In this document: one piece after another, positions 1-8,909 of the stretch
Layout of the letters: every line of letters begins with the position of its first letter
Numbering within the stretch: the stretch's first letter is position 1
Origin: Thiobacillus sp.
GTDB taxonomy: Bacteria; Pseudomonadota; Gammaproteobacteria; Burkholderiales; Thiobacillaceae
Length of the DNA: 32,571 bases
Direction of reading: 5' to 3'
NCBI GenBank assembly: GCA_013335435.1
Contig: JAAXVP010000005.1
Span: 1-32,571, forward strand
Program-made: the position numbers and the translations under genes
The notes under the pieces: generated by a model
Seen by the model: only the letters and a program-made list of their open reading frames with translations
Told to the model about the DNA's origin: nothing
Database searches by the model: none

Positions 1-309
1 CGTGTGCGGGGCCGAAGATGGCGCCCATCACCGCCATGGCGATGCCCATGCCGTTGGCCGCCATGTCGCCCATCATGCCGGCCATCTGGGCGTTGCCGGC
101 GCAACCGGAAGCCTGCGCGCCCTCCTTTTCGGGGACCGGACAGGCCTGGGTCTTTTCCTGCGGTGCCGGCTGGTTGTTGCAGCCCGACGCCCCGCCGCCG
201 GACATCATCATCATGGGCATGCAGGGCCCCATGCCGGCCTGGGCGGGGGCGACGGAAGAAAACAGTGCGACGGCGGCAAGCGCGGCGGCGGATTTGGTCA
301 GTGCGTTCA
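1..309 (-). CDS. Met/Cys-rich secreted small protein, 3' truncated by window edge
   Basis: Reverse-strand frame open from ATG at 309 to the window edge: MNALTKSAAALAAVALFSSVAPAQAGMGPCMPMMMMSGGGASGCNNQPAPQ..., a typical Sec signal peptide (AQA|G) followed by Met-rich sequence. No stop before the window edge. Confidence 0.6.
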
Positions 310-470
310 TGGTGGACTCCAGTCAGGTTGAACCCCGTCGATCACGGGTGGAGTCATCGTGCGCGCCGGCCGCAAGCGGCGGATTTCCGGGCTGTGGTAG
401 AGATGTAACCAGGTGTTACTGGTAGGAAACAACCAGCAGAATCCAGACTACGCCGGCCCAGAGTCGAACA

Positions 471-770
471 TCACAGCAGCTGGCCTTCCCGCAACGCAAC
501 GTCGTGGATCGGCAGATGCATCAGGTTCGGTGCGCTCAACACCACATCCACCTTGCGGCCATGCATCAGGCGCGACACCTTGGCCGACAGTCGGGCGGCC
601 AGCAGGGCCGAATTTTCGACCGGCTCCGGCAGTTCCAGGAAGAGATCGAGATCGCCGCCATGCGCCGAGTCGTCGAGGCGCGAACCGAACACCCGCACGC
701 GCGCCTGAGCACCGGCCACTTGCCGCGCGGCTTGGCGGATCGCTTGGGTTTGGGCTTCGGTCAGGCGCAT
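471..770 (-). CDS. MNT-type nucleotidyltransferase domain protein
   Basis: 99 aa with RVFGSRLDDSAHGGDLDLFLEL (GS...D-x-D nucleotidyltransferase signature) and KVDVVL. Confidence 0.75.
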   Translation of the reverse strand: MRLTEAQTQAIRQAARQVAGAQARVRVFGSRLDDSAHGGDLDLFLELPEPVENSALLAARLSAKVSRLMHGRKVDVVLSAPNLMHLPIHDVALREGQLL

Positions 771-891
771 GAGACGGTCAATCAGGCTGGATAACGATTT
801 GATTGGACTGCCAAATTGGACGCCGAACAGGCATGTCCGATCCCGGATTCTGCCCCGGCGCCCACTTCCGGGTTACGCATTCTTACAGCCA

Positions 892-1338
892 TCAATGACC
901 ATGGCTCTGCCAAGGAATCATTTCTCCCTCGGTACGAGCCCGAATCGAAAGGGCATTGCCTTTGAGGACTCCGTCTTCGGTCTCTGCTTCAATTTCCAGC
1001 TTTCCGGGATCGGTCACCACCAGAGGGCTAAATGACATGATGGCCATAACGCCCATGCGCTTCAGCTCAAGCTTATTATCCGGCGGCGTCAAATCGGCAA
1101 TACCGACATCCATCTCGGCTATGGTTTCTCCATTTAGATGAGCTCGCAGGACAAACTTTGTGAACGGGTTGTCAATTGGAGTGGTGACACGAACCTGTGC
1201 ACACAGCTTGGGCAGCACTGCCGGCAATTTATCGACGATGAGCTCTTCTGTGTAGCACCCCATAAGGGAATACTTGTTGCCTACTTCTTGACGAACGTCA
1301 TCGCAGAACTGTGCGACGAGAAGGCGTTGTTCGCTCAT
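892..1338 (-). CDS. DUF6941-like protein
   Basis: 148 aa, MSEQRLLVAQFCDDVRQEVGNKYSLMGCY...; overlaps the upstream antitoxin stop by 4 nt. Confidence 0.65.
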   Translation of the reverse strand: MSEQRLLVAQFCDDVRQEVGNKYSLMGCYTEELIVDKLPAVLPKLCAQVRVTTPIDNPFTKFVLRAHLNGETIAEMDVGIADLTPPDNKLELKRMGVMAIMSFSPLVVTDPGKLEIEAETEDGVLKGNALSIRARTEGEMIPWQSHGH

Positions 1339-1796
1339 TTTGAATTGGCCCGCGTAGCTAGTTGATTTCGGATGGCCTGGAATGCCAGAACCTCATCAAC
1401 CCCAAGTGCTTGCGCGATACGAGAGATCACGTCAGTGCGTGGATCGTTTTGCCCACGCTCAATCTTGGCGATGTGAGGCTGGCTAGTTTGAGCTTTCATG
1501 GCAAGTTGCACCTGCGACAATCCAGCAGCCAGACGCAGGGCGCTCAGGGTGATCGGCTCAGATCCGTAGACCGTTGCAGCCATGTTTTTTCTGGCTTCGG
1601 CCATCCGGCCAGCCATGTCCGAGTCCGCCTCCACTTCTTCCAGGAACGAGTCGAAACTGGAGGTGTTTGGCAGCGGTAATGGACGAGGAGGACCGAACTC
1701 ACGGTACACCACTCGCGATGGCGAGGCTGTCGGCGTGTTAGAGGGCACGCCAATCGGCAAAGATTCTTTTTGCGAGATCGCTGCTGAGGTTGTCAT
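1335..1796 (-). CDS. XRE-family HTH antitoxin (HigA-like) with long N-terminal extension
   Basis: C-terminal HTH_3: ITLSALRLAAGLSQVQLAMKAQTSQPHIAKIERGQNDPRTDVISRIAQALGV; directly downstream of a RelE-like toxin. Confidence 0.8.
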   Translation of the reverse strand: MTTSAAISQKESLPIGVPSNTPTASPSRVVYREFGPPRPLPLPNTSSFDSFLEEVEADSDMAGRMAEARKNMAATVYGSEPITLSALRLAAGLSQVQLAMKAQTSQPHIAKIERGQNDPRTDVISRIAQALGVDEVLAFQAIRNQLATRANSK

Positions 1797-2124
1797 AGTC
1801 GAAAGTGTCTTTGTGAACTACGGCAAGAACGCATATTTGGCGCGTCTGCCAGTGATATCCGTAAACGACTCGGTACACAGTTGCGGGAGAGTCCAACATC
1901 CTGAAACGCCACAGGTTACCTATACCCTTTGCACTTTCCCACGGCTTCAAGCTCAGTCTGACAGTGCCTACGACATTGTTGCCGTATGTCGTCATCAGGT
2001 CGATAGCTCGTGGATCCGCCTGAATCTGCTCCAGGGCAACAAGCACTGCTGCAACAGCACTCGGATCTATCGCCTTGATCGCCCGAAGATCCTGCTTGGC
2101 ATGGTCGTGGATGTCTATGTGCAT
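1738..2124 (-). CDS. RelE/HigB-like type II toxin
   Basis: About 128 aa from ATG 2124 (the track extends to a TTG at 2133); KQDLRAIKAIDPSAVAAVL...WRFRMLDSPATVYRVVYGYHWQTRQICVLAVVHKDTFDY is RelE/ParE-superfamily-like; paired with XRE antitoxin. Confidence 0.75.
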   Translation of the reverse strand: MHIDIHDHAKQDLRAIKAIDPSAVAAVLVALEQIQADPRAIDLMTTYGNNVVGTVRLSLKPWESAKGIGNLWRFRMLDSPATVYRVVYGYHWQTRQICVLAVVHKDTFDYDNLSSDLAKRIFADWRAL

Positions 2125-2238
2125 TATATGCAATTTGATATTAAAGAAAACCTCTTGCAGGAAGTTCCAGCTTTGCTTGGCTCAACATCGCCATCCATAT
2201 GCAATCTTGAGCCTACGGTTGCCCGTAAACCTACAGCC

Positions 2239-5200
2239 TCACCCGCACGCCCCCACCGCCCCACACGCCGTGCAGAAATCGCAGCCATCCTTGCGGATCA
2301 CCGTCTCGTTGCCGCACTCCTTGCAGCGCTTGCCCTTCATCGCCGGCATGGCGGCGGGGGCCTGGCCGGCCGGGGCGGGGGCTTCCAGGATGCCCATCTG
2401 CTGGATCGGCTGGCCGTCTTCGGTCAAGAGGCCAAGCATGGCGTAGCGGTGGATGATGAGCTGGGCGACGTAGGCCACCGTCGACGGCCAGGTCTGGCTC
2501 TTCTCGGAACCCGGGATCTTGGCCATGAAGTCGCCCAGCGGCTCCTGGTAATTCAGCAGCTTGCGCAGCTTCATGCCGATCCAGGCCGGGTCGATCACCC
2601 GCATGTCGAGCGACAGCAGCTTGCACAGGCCGTCCAGGGCGCGCGGGTAGTCGCCCGACAGCCAGACCGAATAGGGCCGGGTGACGCCGTCAGGCAGGGT
2701 GATCTCCTTCAGGCCGAGGACGAAGTCGTCCTCCGAGGCCGGGTTGAGCACGTCGACGGTCCAGGACAGGGTGCCGTCGGTGCCGGTCTTGGGCTCCTTG
2801 TGGCTGAACAGGACGTCGATCAGCGGGCTTGGGCCTTCCACGTTGAGGGCGCCGATCTGTTCCAACCGCCACTGCACGATCTGGGCCAGGGCCGCGACCA
2901 TGCTGGGCACCGAGCGCAGTTCGCCATGGGGCGGGAAGGGAATGAAGCAGGCGTCGTCGCCGCGGGTCTTGGCCAGGGATTCCAGCTTCAGTTTCAGCCA
3001 GGCGCGGTCGTTGGCGCGCATGTCCATGGACAGTGACTTGGCCAGGGCGCCGAGGCCGCGCGGCTGCTCGGCGCCGTTGACCCAGAGCTCGAACGGCCAG
3101 GCCTTGCCGCCGCCGTTCTCCACATGGCCGACGAAGATGGCGAAGCTGCCGTGGGGCGATTCGATCATGTAGCTCCAGGCCATGTTGCCGCCCGGCAACT
3201 TGGGCCGGCCGGGCCACTTCAGCGATTCCAGCACCGGGGCGGGGACGTTCTTGATCTCGATGCGGCGGTTCACGTCGCTGATCTGGAAGTCCTGCGGCGC
3301 GGCCTTTTCCTTCTCGACCGAGAGCACGCTGCCGAGCACGGCGTTGGGCCGGTAGGTGGTGATGCCCTTGAGGCCGGCCTTCCAGGCGGCGCTGTAGAGC
3401 TCGGAAAAATCGTCGAACGGATAGTCGCCGGGCACGTTGACGGTCTTGGAGATGGCCGAGTCGACGAACGGCGCCACCGCAGCGACCATCTGCATGTGGT
3501 CCAGGGCGGAGATCTCCAGGGCGGTGACGAAGCTGGCGGGCAGGCGCTCCATGTCGCCGCCCTGGTCGCGGTAGATGCGGTAGGCGTGGTCCTCGACCTG
3601 GTATTCCTTGTGGCCGCCGTCCGGCATGCGCTTCTTGCGCGTGTAGTACCAGGAGAACGGCGGCTCGATGCCGTTGCTGGCGTTGTCGGCGAAGGCCAGC
3701 GAGATGGTGCCGGTGGGGGCGATGGAGAGCAGGTGCGAGTTGCGGATGCCATGCTCGCGGATATCGGCCTTGAGCTCGGCCGGCAGGCGCGAGGCGAAGG
3801 TGCTGCCGGAGAGATACAGGTCGGCGTTGAAGAGCGGGAAGGCGCCGCGTTCCTTGGCCAGCTCGACCGAGGCCTTGTAGGCCTCGTTGCGCATGAACTC
3901 GGCCGCCTTGCCGGCGAAGATGCGCGCCAGGTCGGTGTCGTAACGCAGGCCGAGCATGACCAGGGTGTCGCCCAGGCCGGTGAAACCGAGGCCGATGCGG
4001 CGCTTGGACTGGGCCTCATTGTTCTGCTTGTCGAGCGGCCAGGCGGTCAGTTCGAGGACGTTGTCGAGCATGCGCACGGCCGTGGCGACGGTCTTGGCCA
4101 GGCCGGCGAAGTCGAACTCGGCCTCGGCCAGGAAGCCCGACTTGACGAACCGGGTCAGGTTGATCGAGCCCAGGCAGCAGCAGCCGTAGGGCGGCAGGGG
4201 CTGTTCGCCGCAGTTGTGGGCGTACAGGCCGTTGGCGTCGAAGGCATTGATGCCAGGCACCTGTACGTCGTAGACATCTTCCACCCCCGCCGGAACCACG
4301 GCCTCGACGCGGGCGGTAAAGCGCTCGCGGTTGAGGGTGCGCTTGTAGCCGGCGAGCAGGGCATCCAGTCGACCGGCCTTGTCGCTATCGGAAAAACCGA
4401 TCCGGTCACGGAAACCCAGCAGATTCTCGCCGCTGACCACCAACTCATGCTGGGCGCGGGTGGCATAGTCGGCCCGGCCGCCCTTGCCATCCGGCAGGCT
4501 GGCGCGGCCGGCAACCCGGCGATCGCGATAGACGGAGGACGCGATACCCAGGCGCAGCAGCATGCGCTGGACAGCCAGCAGGTTGTCGAGGTCCGACTGG
4601 GCCAGTCGCACGGACACCCCTTTTGCCTGGCTGCCCTGGACCGAGCCATCGGTATCGAAAAAACCGCGCAGGAAGCCGCGATAAAACTCGCTGGAACACT
4701 GTTCCATGCGCGCGGTTACGACCTTGTTGCCCGATTCGATGCCAAGCTCAAAGGCCAGATCGCGGATGGCCGCGGTCGAGAGCCGGTATTCACCCCGGCC
4801 GGCCACCTCGGACCATCCGGTGAAATCAGCCCGATGCGGCAAGGCGCGCGCAGCGGCCAGAGCTTCGGCCATCATGGCCTGAACACCGACAGGAAGCGTA
4901 GCGGCGGCGCCGTTTGCCTCCGCCGCGTTACGCCAGACCGAAAGGACGGCGGCCTCCTTGTTGATGGTGCCATCGCCAAGCAACAACCCCATCAGGTAGC
5001 CCTCGTGACGACCATGGCTACCTGACCATGCGCCATTGCCACGGTGATCGTTGATCAGTATGCGGTCGCCTGCCTTTAGCTCGCCGGCCGCACACCACTC
5101 CGTTTCGGTGCGATAGCGGGTAAATTCGGTCACCCGCCGCACGCGATGGTCCGTCGTGAGCTTGAGGCGGTAGCCCTCGCTGGTGACAAGCTGCATGACC

Positions 5201-6216
5201 GGCTTGGTGGCGGTACGGAAGAAACCCTGGGAACCGGTGGCGTGGTCGATGCCGTCGACCCTGGCCAGGAACGGCCGGCCGATCAAGTCGCTCACCTGAC
5301 GCGGACCGTCGGCGGTATGTACCCAGGTATCCGCACTGACGCACGGGTTGGTGGCCTCGATGGTTTCGCAGTAGCCGAGGTTGTTGTCCTTGTTGATGCG
5401 GTCGATGAACAGCACGCCCGGCTCGGCATGGTCGTAGGTCGAATGCATGACCTGGGCCCACAGGTCGCGCGCCTTCACCTTCCGATACACCCAGAGGCCG
5501 TCACCGCGCTGGTAGGCCCCGGCGGCCTTCTGCTCCTCGCCCGGCTCGGCCTTGTGGCTGAGTTCGACGTCGCCGTCGTCCTGGACCGCCTGCATGAAGG
5601 CGTCGCTGACGCCGAGCGAGATGTTGAAGTTCTTCAGGTCGCCGCTGTCCTTGGCGTGGATGAAGTCCTCGATGTCCGGGTGGTCGCAGCGCAGCACGCC
5701 CATCTGGGCGCCGCGCCGGGCGCCGGCCGACTCCACGGTCTCGCAGGAGCGGTCGAACACCCGCATGTAGGAGATCGGGCCGCTGGCGCGCGACTGGGTA
5801 CCCTTGACCAGGGCGCCCTTGGGCCGGATGGTGGAGAAGTCGTAGCCGACCCCGCCGCCCCGGCGCATGGTCTCGGCGGCCTCTTCCAGGGCGTTGTAGA
5901 TGCCCGGCTTGCCGTCGTTGATACCGGAGATGGCGTCGCCCACCGGCTGCACGAAGCAGTTGATCAGGGTGGCCTGGAGTTCGGTGCCGGCGGCGGAGTT
6001 GATCCGCCCGCCGGGAATGAAGCCGGCCTCCATGGCCTCGAAGAAGCGGCGTTCCCAGACCGCACGGGCTTTCTTGTCCTCGACCGCGGCGAGCGCGCGG
6101 GCGACCCGCATGCGCACGTCGGTGACGTTCTTCTCGGTGCCCTTGGCGTACTTCTCAAGCAGGACTTCGGTGGAAATATCCTGCTCGGCCAGTTCCGGAA
6201 ACAGCGCTTCTTGCAT
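2239..6216 (-). CDS. nrdJ: adenosylcobalamin-dependent (class II) ribonucleoside-diphosphate reductase, intein-containing precursor
   Basis: 1325 aa precursor. RNR motifs [14 protein letters not shown] and SAPTGT-like [28 protein letters not shown]-terminal TSCPD-like repeats and CxxC zinc-like tail ([29 protein letters not shown]). Confidence 0.95.
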   Translation of the reverse strand: MQEALFPELAEQDISTEVLLEKYAKGTEKNVTDVRMRVARALAAVEDKKARAVWERRFFEAMEAGFIPGGRINSAAGTELQATLINCFVQPVGDAISGINDGKPGIYNALEEAAETMRRGGGVGYDFSTIRPKGALVKGTQSRASGPISYMRVFDRSCETVESAGARRGAQMGVLRCDHPDIEDFIHAKDSGDLKNFNISLGVSDAFMQAVQDDGDVELSHKAEPGEEQKAAGAYQRGDGLWVYRKVKARDLWAQVMHSTYDHAEPGVLFIDRINKDNNLGYCETIEATNPCVSADTWVHTADGPRQVSDLIGRPFLARVDGIDHATGSQGFFRTATKPVMQLVTSEGYRLKLTTDHRVRRVTEFTRYRTETEWCAAGELKAGDRILINDHRGNGAWSGSHGRHEGYLMGLLLGDGTINKEAAVLSVWRNAAEANGAAATLPVGVQAMMAEALAAARALPHRADFTGWSEVAGRGEYRLSTAAIRDLAFELGIESGNKVVTARMEQCSSEFYRGFLRGFFDTDGSVQGSQAKGVSVRLAQSDLDNLLAVQRMLLRLGIASSVYRDRRVAGRASLPDGKGGRADYATRAQHELVVSGENLLGFRDRIGFSDSDKAGRLDALLAGYKRTLNRERFTARVEAVVPAGVEDVYDVQVPGINAFDANGLYAHNCGEQPLPPYGCCCLGSINLTRFVKSGFLAEAEFDFAGLAKTVATAVRMLDNVLELTAWPLDKQNNEAQSKRRIGLGFTGLGDTLVMLGLRYDTDLARIFAGKAAEFMRNEAYKASVELAKERGAFPLFNADLYLSGSTFASRLPAELKADIREHGIRNSHLLSIAPTGTISLAFADNASNGIEPPFSWYYTRKKRMPDGGHKEYQVEDHAYRIYRDQGGDMERLPASFVTALEISALDHMQMVAAVAPFVDSAISKTVNVPGDYPFDDFSELYSAAWKAGLKGITTYRPNAVLGSVLSVEKEKAAPQDFQISDVNRRIEIKNVPAPVLESLKWPGRPKLPGGNMAWSYMIESPHGSFAIFVGHVENGGGKAWPFELWVNGAEQPRGLGALAKSLSMDMRANDRAWLKLKLESLAKTRGDDACFIPFPPHGELRSVPSMVAALAQIVQWRLEQIGALNVEGPSPLIDVLFSHKEPKTGTDGTLSWTVDVLNPASEDDFVLGLKEITLPDGVTRPYSVWLSGDYPRALDGLCKLLSLDMRVIDPAWIGMKLRKLLNYQEPLGDFMAKIPGSEKSQTWPSTVAYVAQLIIHRYAMLGLLTEDGQPIQQMGILEAPAPAGQAPAAMPAMKGKRCKECGNETVIRKDGCDFCTACGAVGACG
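4213..5343 (-). other. In-frame intein (about 377 aa) with LAGLIDADG/DOD homing endonuclease inside nrdJ
   Basis: Starts [20 protein letters not shown] (block A), TTDH (block B), LAGLIDADG-like [12 protein letters not shown] and [12 protein letters not shown], ends [25 protein letters not shown] (blocks F/G). Boundaries computed from codons: Cys1 at 5343..5341, terminal Asn at 4215..4213; 1131 nt = 377 codons. Confidence 0.95.
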
Positions 6217-6259
6217 CGTTTTATCTCCCTTGCTCGATTACAACCAAGGCGGCAACCAT

Positions 6260-6275
6260 ACACTACATGTAGCGG
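6260..6275. promoter_or_regulatory. NrdR-box-like site 1 (acactacatgtagcgg)
   Basis: 12/16 match to consensus acaCwAtATaTwGtgt; core CTACATGTAG is a perfect palindrome; 44 bp upstream of the nrdJ start. Confidence 0.6.
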
Positions 6276-6291
6276 CGCACGCCAGCGCAAA

Positions 6292-6307
6292 ACACCATAT
6301 GCATGGT
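6292..6307. promoter_or_regulatory. NrdR-box-like site 2 (acaccatatgcatggt)
   Basis: About 11/16 match to the NrdR box consensus; starts exactly 32 bp from site 1, the usual three-helical-turn spacing of paired NrdR boxes. Confidence 0.55.
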
Positions 6308-6344
6308 TTATGCCAGGTCAGGGAGTAAACCTGCTCAGCGCCCG

Positions 6345-7112
6345 TCAGGACTGGATTTCGGCCACCACGGGGGTGTGGTCGGAGGGGCGTTCCCAGGTGC
6401 GCGGGGTACGGTCGATGCGGCAATTTGTGCAGGCGGCGGCGAGTTCTTCCGTAACCAGGATATGGTCGATGCGCAGGCCGAGATTGCGCCGGAACCCGCC
6501 CTGGCGGTAGTCCCACCAGGAATAGGCCTTGTCGTCCTGGTCGAACAGGCGGAAGGCATCTTTCAGCCCTTGGCCGAGCAGGTCGCGGAAATGCTCGCGC
6601 TCGGGTTCCGAGCACAGCACCTGGCCGGCCCAGGCCACCGGGTCATGGCAGTCGCGGTCTTCCGGGGCGATGTTGAAGTCGCCCAGCACGGCCAGGCGGG
6701 GATGCGCGGCCAGTTCGTCCTTCAGCCAGCCTTGCAGGGCGTGGAGCCAGGCCAGCTTGTACTGGTATTTGTCGGAGTCGACGCTCTGGCCGTTCGGGAT
6801 ATACAGGCAGATCACCCGGGTACCGTCCACCGTGGCGGCCAGCACCCGCTTCTGCTCGTCCGGGAAGCCCGGGATGCCCATCACCACGTCGGTCGCCTCG
6901 GTCCGGCTCAGGATGGCGACGCCGTTGTAGGTCTTCTGGCCGGAAAACACCGACTTGTAGCCGGCCGCGGCCAGTTCGGCGACCGGAAAGGCCTCGTCCA
7001 CCGTCTTGGTTTCCTGCAGGCAGACCACGTCGGGCGCTTCGGTCGCCAGCCAATCGAGCAGGTGGGGCAGGCGGACTTTCAGGGAGTTGACGTTCCAGGT
7101 GGCGATTTTCAT
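6345..7112 (-). CDS. xth: exodeoxyribonuclease III
   Basis: 255 aa; [61 protein letters not shown] motifs of the EEP/ExoIII family. Confidence 0.93.
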   Translation of the reverse strand: MKIATWNVNSLKVRLPHLLDWLATEAPDVVCLQETKTVDEAFPVAELAAAGYKSVFSGQKTYNGVAILSRTEATDVVMGIPGFPDEQKRVLAATVDGTRVICLYIPNGQSVDSDKYQYKLAWLHALQGWLKDELAAHPRLAVLGDFNIAPEDRDCHDPVAWAGQVLCSEPEREHFRDLLGQGLKDAFRLFDQDDKAYSWWDYRQGGFRRNLGLRIDHILVTEELAAACTNCRIDRTPRTWERPSDHTPVVAEIQS

Positions 7113-7449
7113 TCTACTCGTAACATGATGTTATTTATGACGATACGTTTCTTGGACACACCCAAGGACACAATCCCAAACAACTGCCGTTTCGATCTTC
7201 ACCACACGTCGAAGTAATCGCATGGATCTCGAGCGAAGAAACCAACTCAGCGGCTTCCGGATAAGAAACAACCATATCAGGCCCATTTCTTCCGCACCAT
7301 TATTTGATGCCGCCGCCGGGGCGATCACACCGTGGACCTCTCCACTAATGCCTGAATTCTTCCCAGCACGACCAAGTAACGAGCACTGCCGTGCAATTAA
7401 CGAAGCCCAAAACGATGCGTTCTCCAACCGCAGGCCTTCGTTCTCGCAA

Positions 7450-7812
7450 CTATGTCCTATTCCTGTTATGGCCACGTCGAAGTTCACTGACCTGCACGTG
7501 CTTGGGGCTTAACCCGTCTTTCAGAATCTTGAGCGCCGGCGCGGTATCCCGGTCACCGCACAGGAAAATGTCCAGGGCGATGAAATCGCGTTCCGGCCAA
7601 GTGTGCAGGCTGATGTGGGATTCCGCCAGGATGGCCACGCCGGTGATGCCGCCGCCATCGCCGAAACCGTGCAGGCGTACCTCCAGAACCCGTGCGCCGC
7701 AGGCCTCGGCCGCCGCCCGCAGCAGGGTTTCGACCTGATCGAGGCCGGTGGGCTGGTGGGCGCCCCAAAAGTCGATGAGCAGGTGCAGGCCGGGAGCGTG
7801 GTTTTCGTTCAT
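7450..7812 (-). CDS. speD: S-adenosylmethionine decarboxylase proenzyme (SpeD)
   Basis: 120 aa from ATG 7812: GLHLLIDFWGA..., self-cleavage motif AESHISLHTWPE, FIALDIFLCG. Confidence 0.92.
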   Translation of the reverse strand: MNENHAPGLHLLIDFWGAHQPTGLDQVETLLRAAAEACGARVLEVRLHGFGDGGGITGVAILAESHISLHTWPERDFIALDIFLCGDRDTAPALKILKDGLSPKHVQVSELRRGHNRNRT

Positions 7813-8909
7813 GTCTTCGCCGAATTGAAAAATAGGATGGCCTTCCAGGGAGTATTCGCCACGCCCATGCGCCAGATGTAGGCATCCAGCAGGTAGTGGG
7901 TGATCTGGGGCAGCGCCAGGAGGGGAACCAGCCAAGTCAGCAGGGTGGGGCTGTCCAGGCCGGGCAGATGGGCGAAGGTTGGGAATAGCACCGCATGCTC
8001 GCGCCATACCAGACCGTCCCAGAGCCCCTCTTCCAGATAGGCGATCAGGAACAGCAGCGCCAGGTAGATCGGGGCGAACCTCGCCTGGAACAGGCGGGCC
8101 ACCGGCAACAGGTAAGCGGTGCATCCACGATCGTGCGCCTGCTGGTTGCGGCCGTAGATCCAGATCAGGGCGATGTAGGGCACGCCGTGGGCAATGACGT
8201 TGGTGGCGGTGAAGGCCAGATCGTTGTCGAACACCAGGATGCCCACGTACCAGGACAGCGCCGTACCCAGCAGCATGAGGTTCTTGGGCAGGTTCAGCAC
8301 GCCACGCCGCAGTCCGTACACAGTCTCCTTGGCCATATAAACCGCCAGCATGGCCACATAGACCCAGCCTGCTGCCGCCGCCACGGCCGGCGCGTCGAAG
8401 GCCAGGAAATCTCCCGGCACGAACCAGTCGAACTGACGTGGACCGCAATGCCAGGCAATCAGGGGATAGAGCGTGGCGGCATAGATCAATGCCTGGTCCA
8501 GACGTTTGGCCCAGGCGGGGTCCGCGTATTCGGCACGCCGGTAAATCATCAGGAAACCATATTGTTGGCGTACGAAGTGAAACGCCGCCAGATAGGCCAG
8601 GGTGCGCCAGAACACCATGTCCCCCAGCCGGTAGAGCACCACCCCAAGCACGAAGCCGATCAGCGGCGTCAACACATAAAGTGCTTGATGCGAGCGCAGC
8701 TCCCCCCGGTCGAGGTAGGTGCGGAATATCGTGCTCCAGACGTGGCCCACATCCACCCCGACGATGAGCAGCAGCCAAAGCAACGGGGGCGTCTCGGCGA
8801 TGGCTTCGACCGAATCGCCCAGGACCAGCACCAAGCCCGTGACGAGGAAGGCGGGTGCCAGGATGAAGGCCGAATCCAGGCCGGCGGAATGGATCCAGGG
8901 TTGCTTCAT
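7809..8909 (-). CDS. polytopic integral membrane protein, unknown function
   Basis: 366 aa from ATG 8909 (MKQPWIHSAGLDSAFILAPAFLVTGLVLVLG...), multiple hydrophobic helices; 4-nt overlaps with both neighbours. Confidence 0.75.
   Translation of the reverse strand: MKQPWIHSAGLDSAFILAPAFLVTGLVLVLGDSVEAIAETPPLLWLLLIVGVDVGHVWSTIFRTYLDRGELRSHQALYVLTPLIGFVLGVVLYRLGDMVFWRTLAYLAAFHFVRQQYGFLMIYRRAEYADPAWAKRLDQALIYAATLYPLIAWHCGPRQFDWFVPGDFLAFDAPAVAAAAGWVYVAMLAVYMAKETVYGLRRGVLNLPKNLMLLGTALSWYVGILVFDNDLAFTATNVIAHGVPYIALIWIYGRNQQAHDRGCTAYLLPVARLFQARFAPIYLALLFLIAYLEEGLWDGLVWREHAVLFPTFAHLPGLDSPTLLTWLVPLLALPQITHYLLDAYIWRMGVANTPWKAILFFNSAKT

Noticed and set aside
1582-3036. 484-aa plus-strand ORF spanning the TA module and nrdJ
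   Set aside because: Crosses several real minus-strand genes; low-complexity antisense translation.
3124-5025. 633-aa plus-strand ORF opposite nrdJ
   Set aside because: Antisense shadow of a well-supported conserved gene; no recognisable domains.
7131-7487. 118-aa minus-strand ORF
   Set aside because: Overlaps the speD 3' end and has no recognisable domain; kept only as a low-interest finding for the region.
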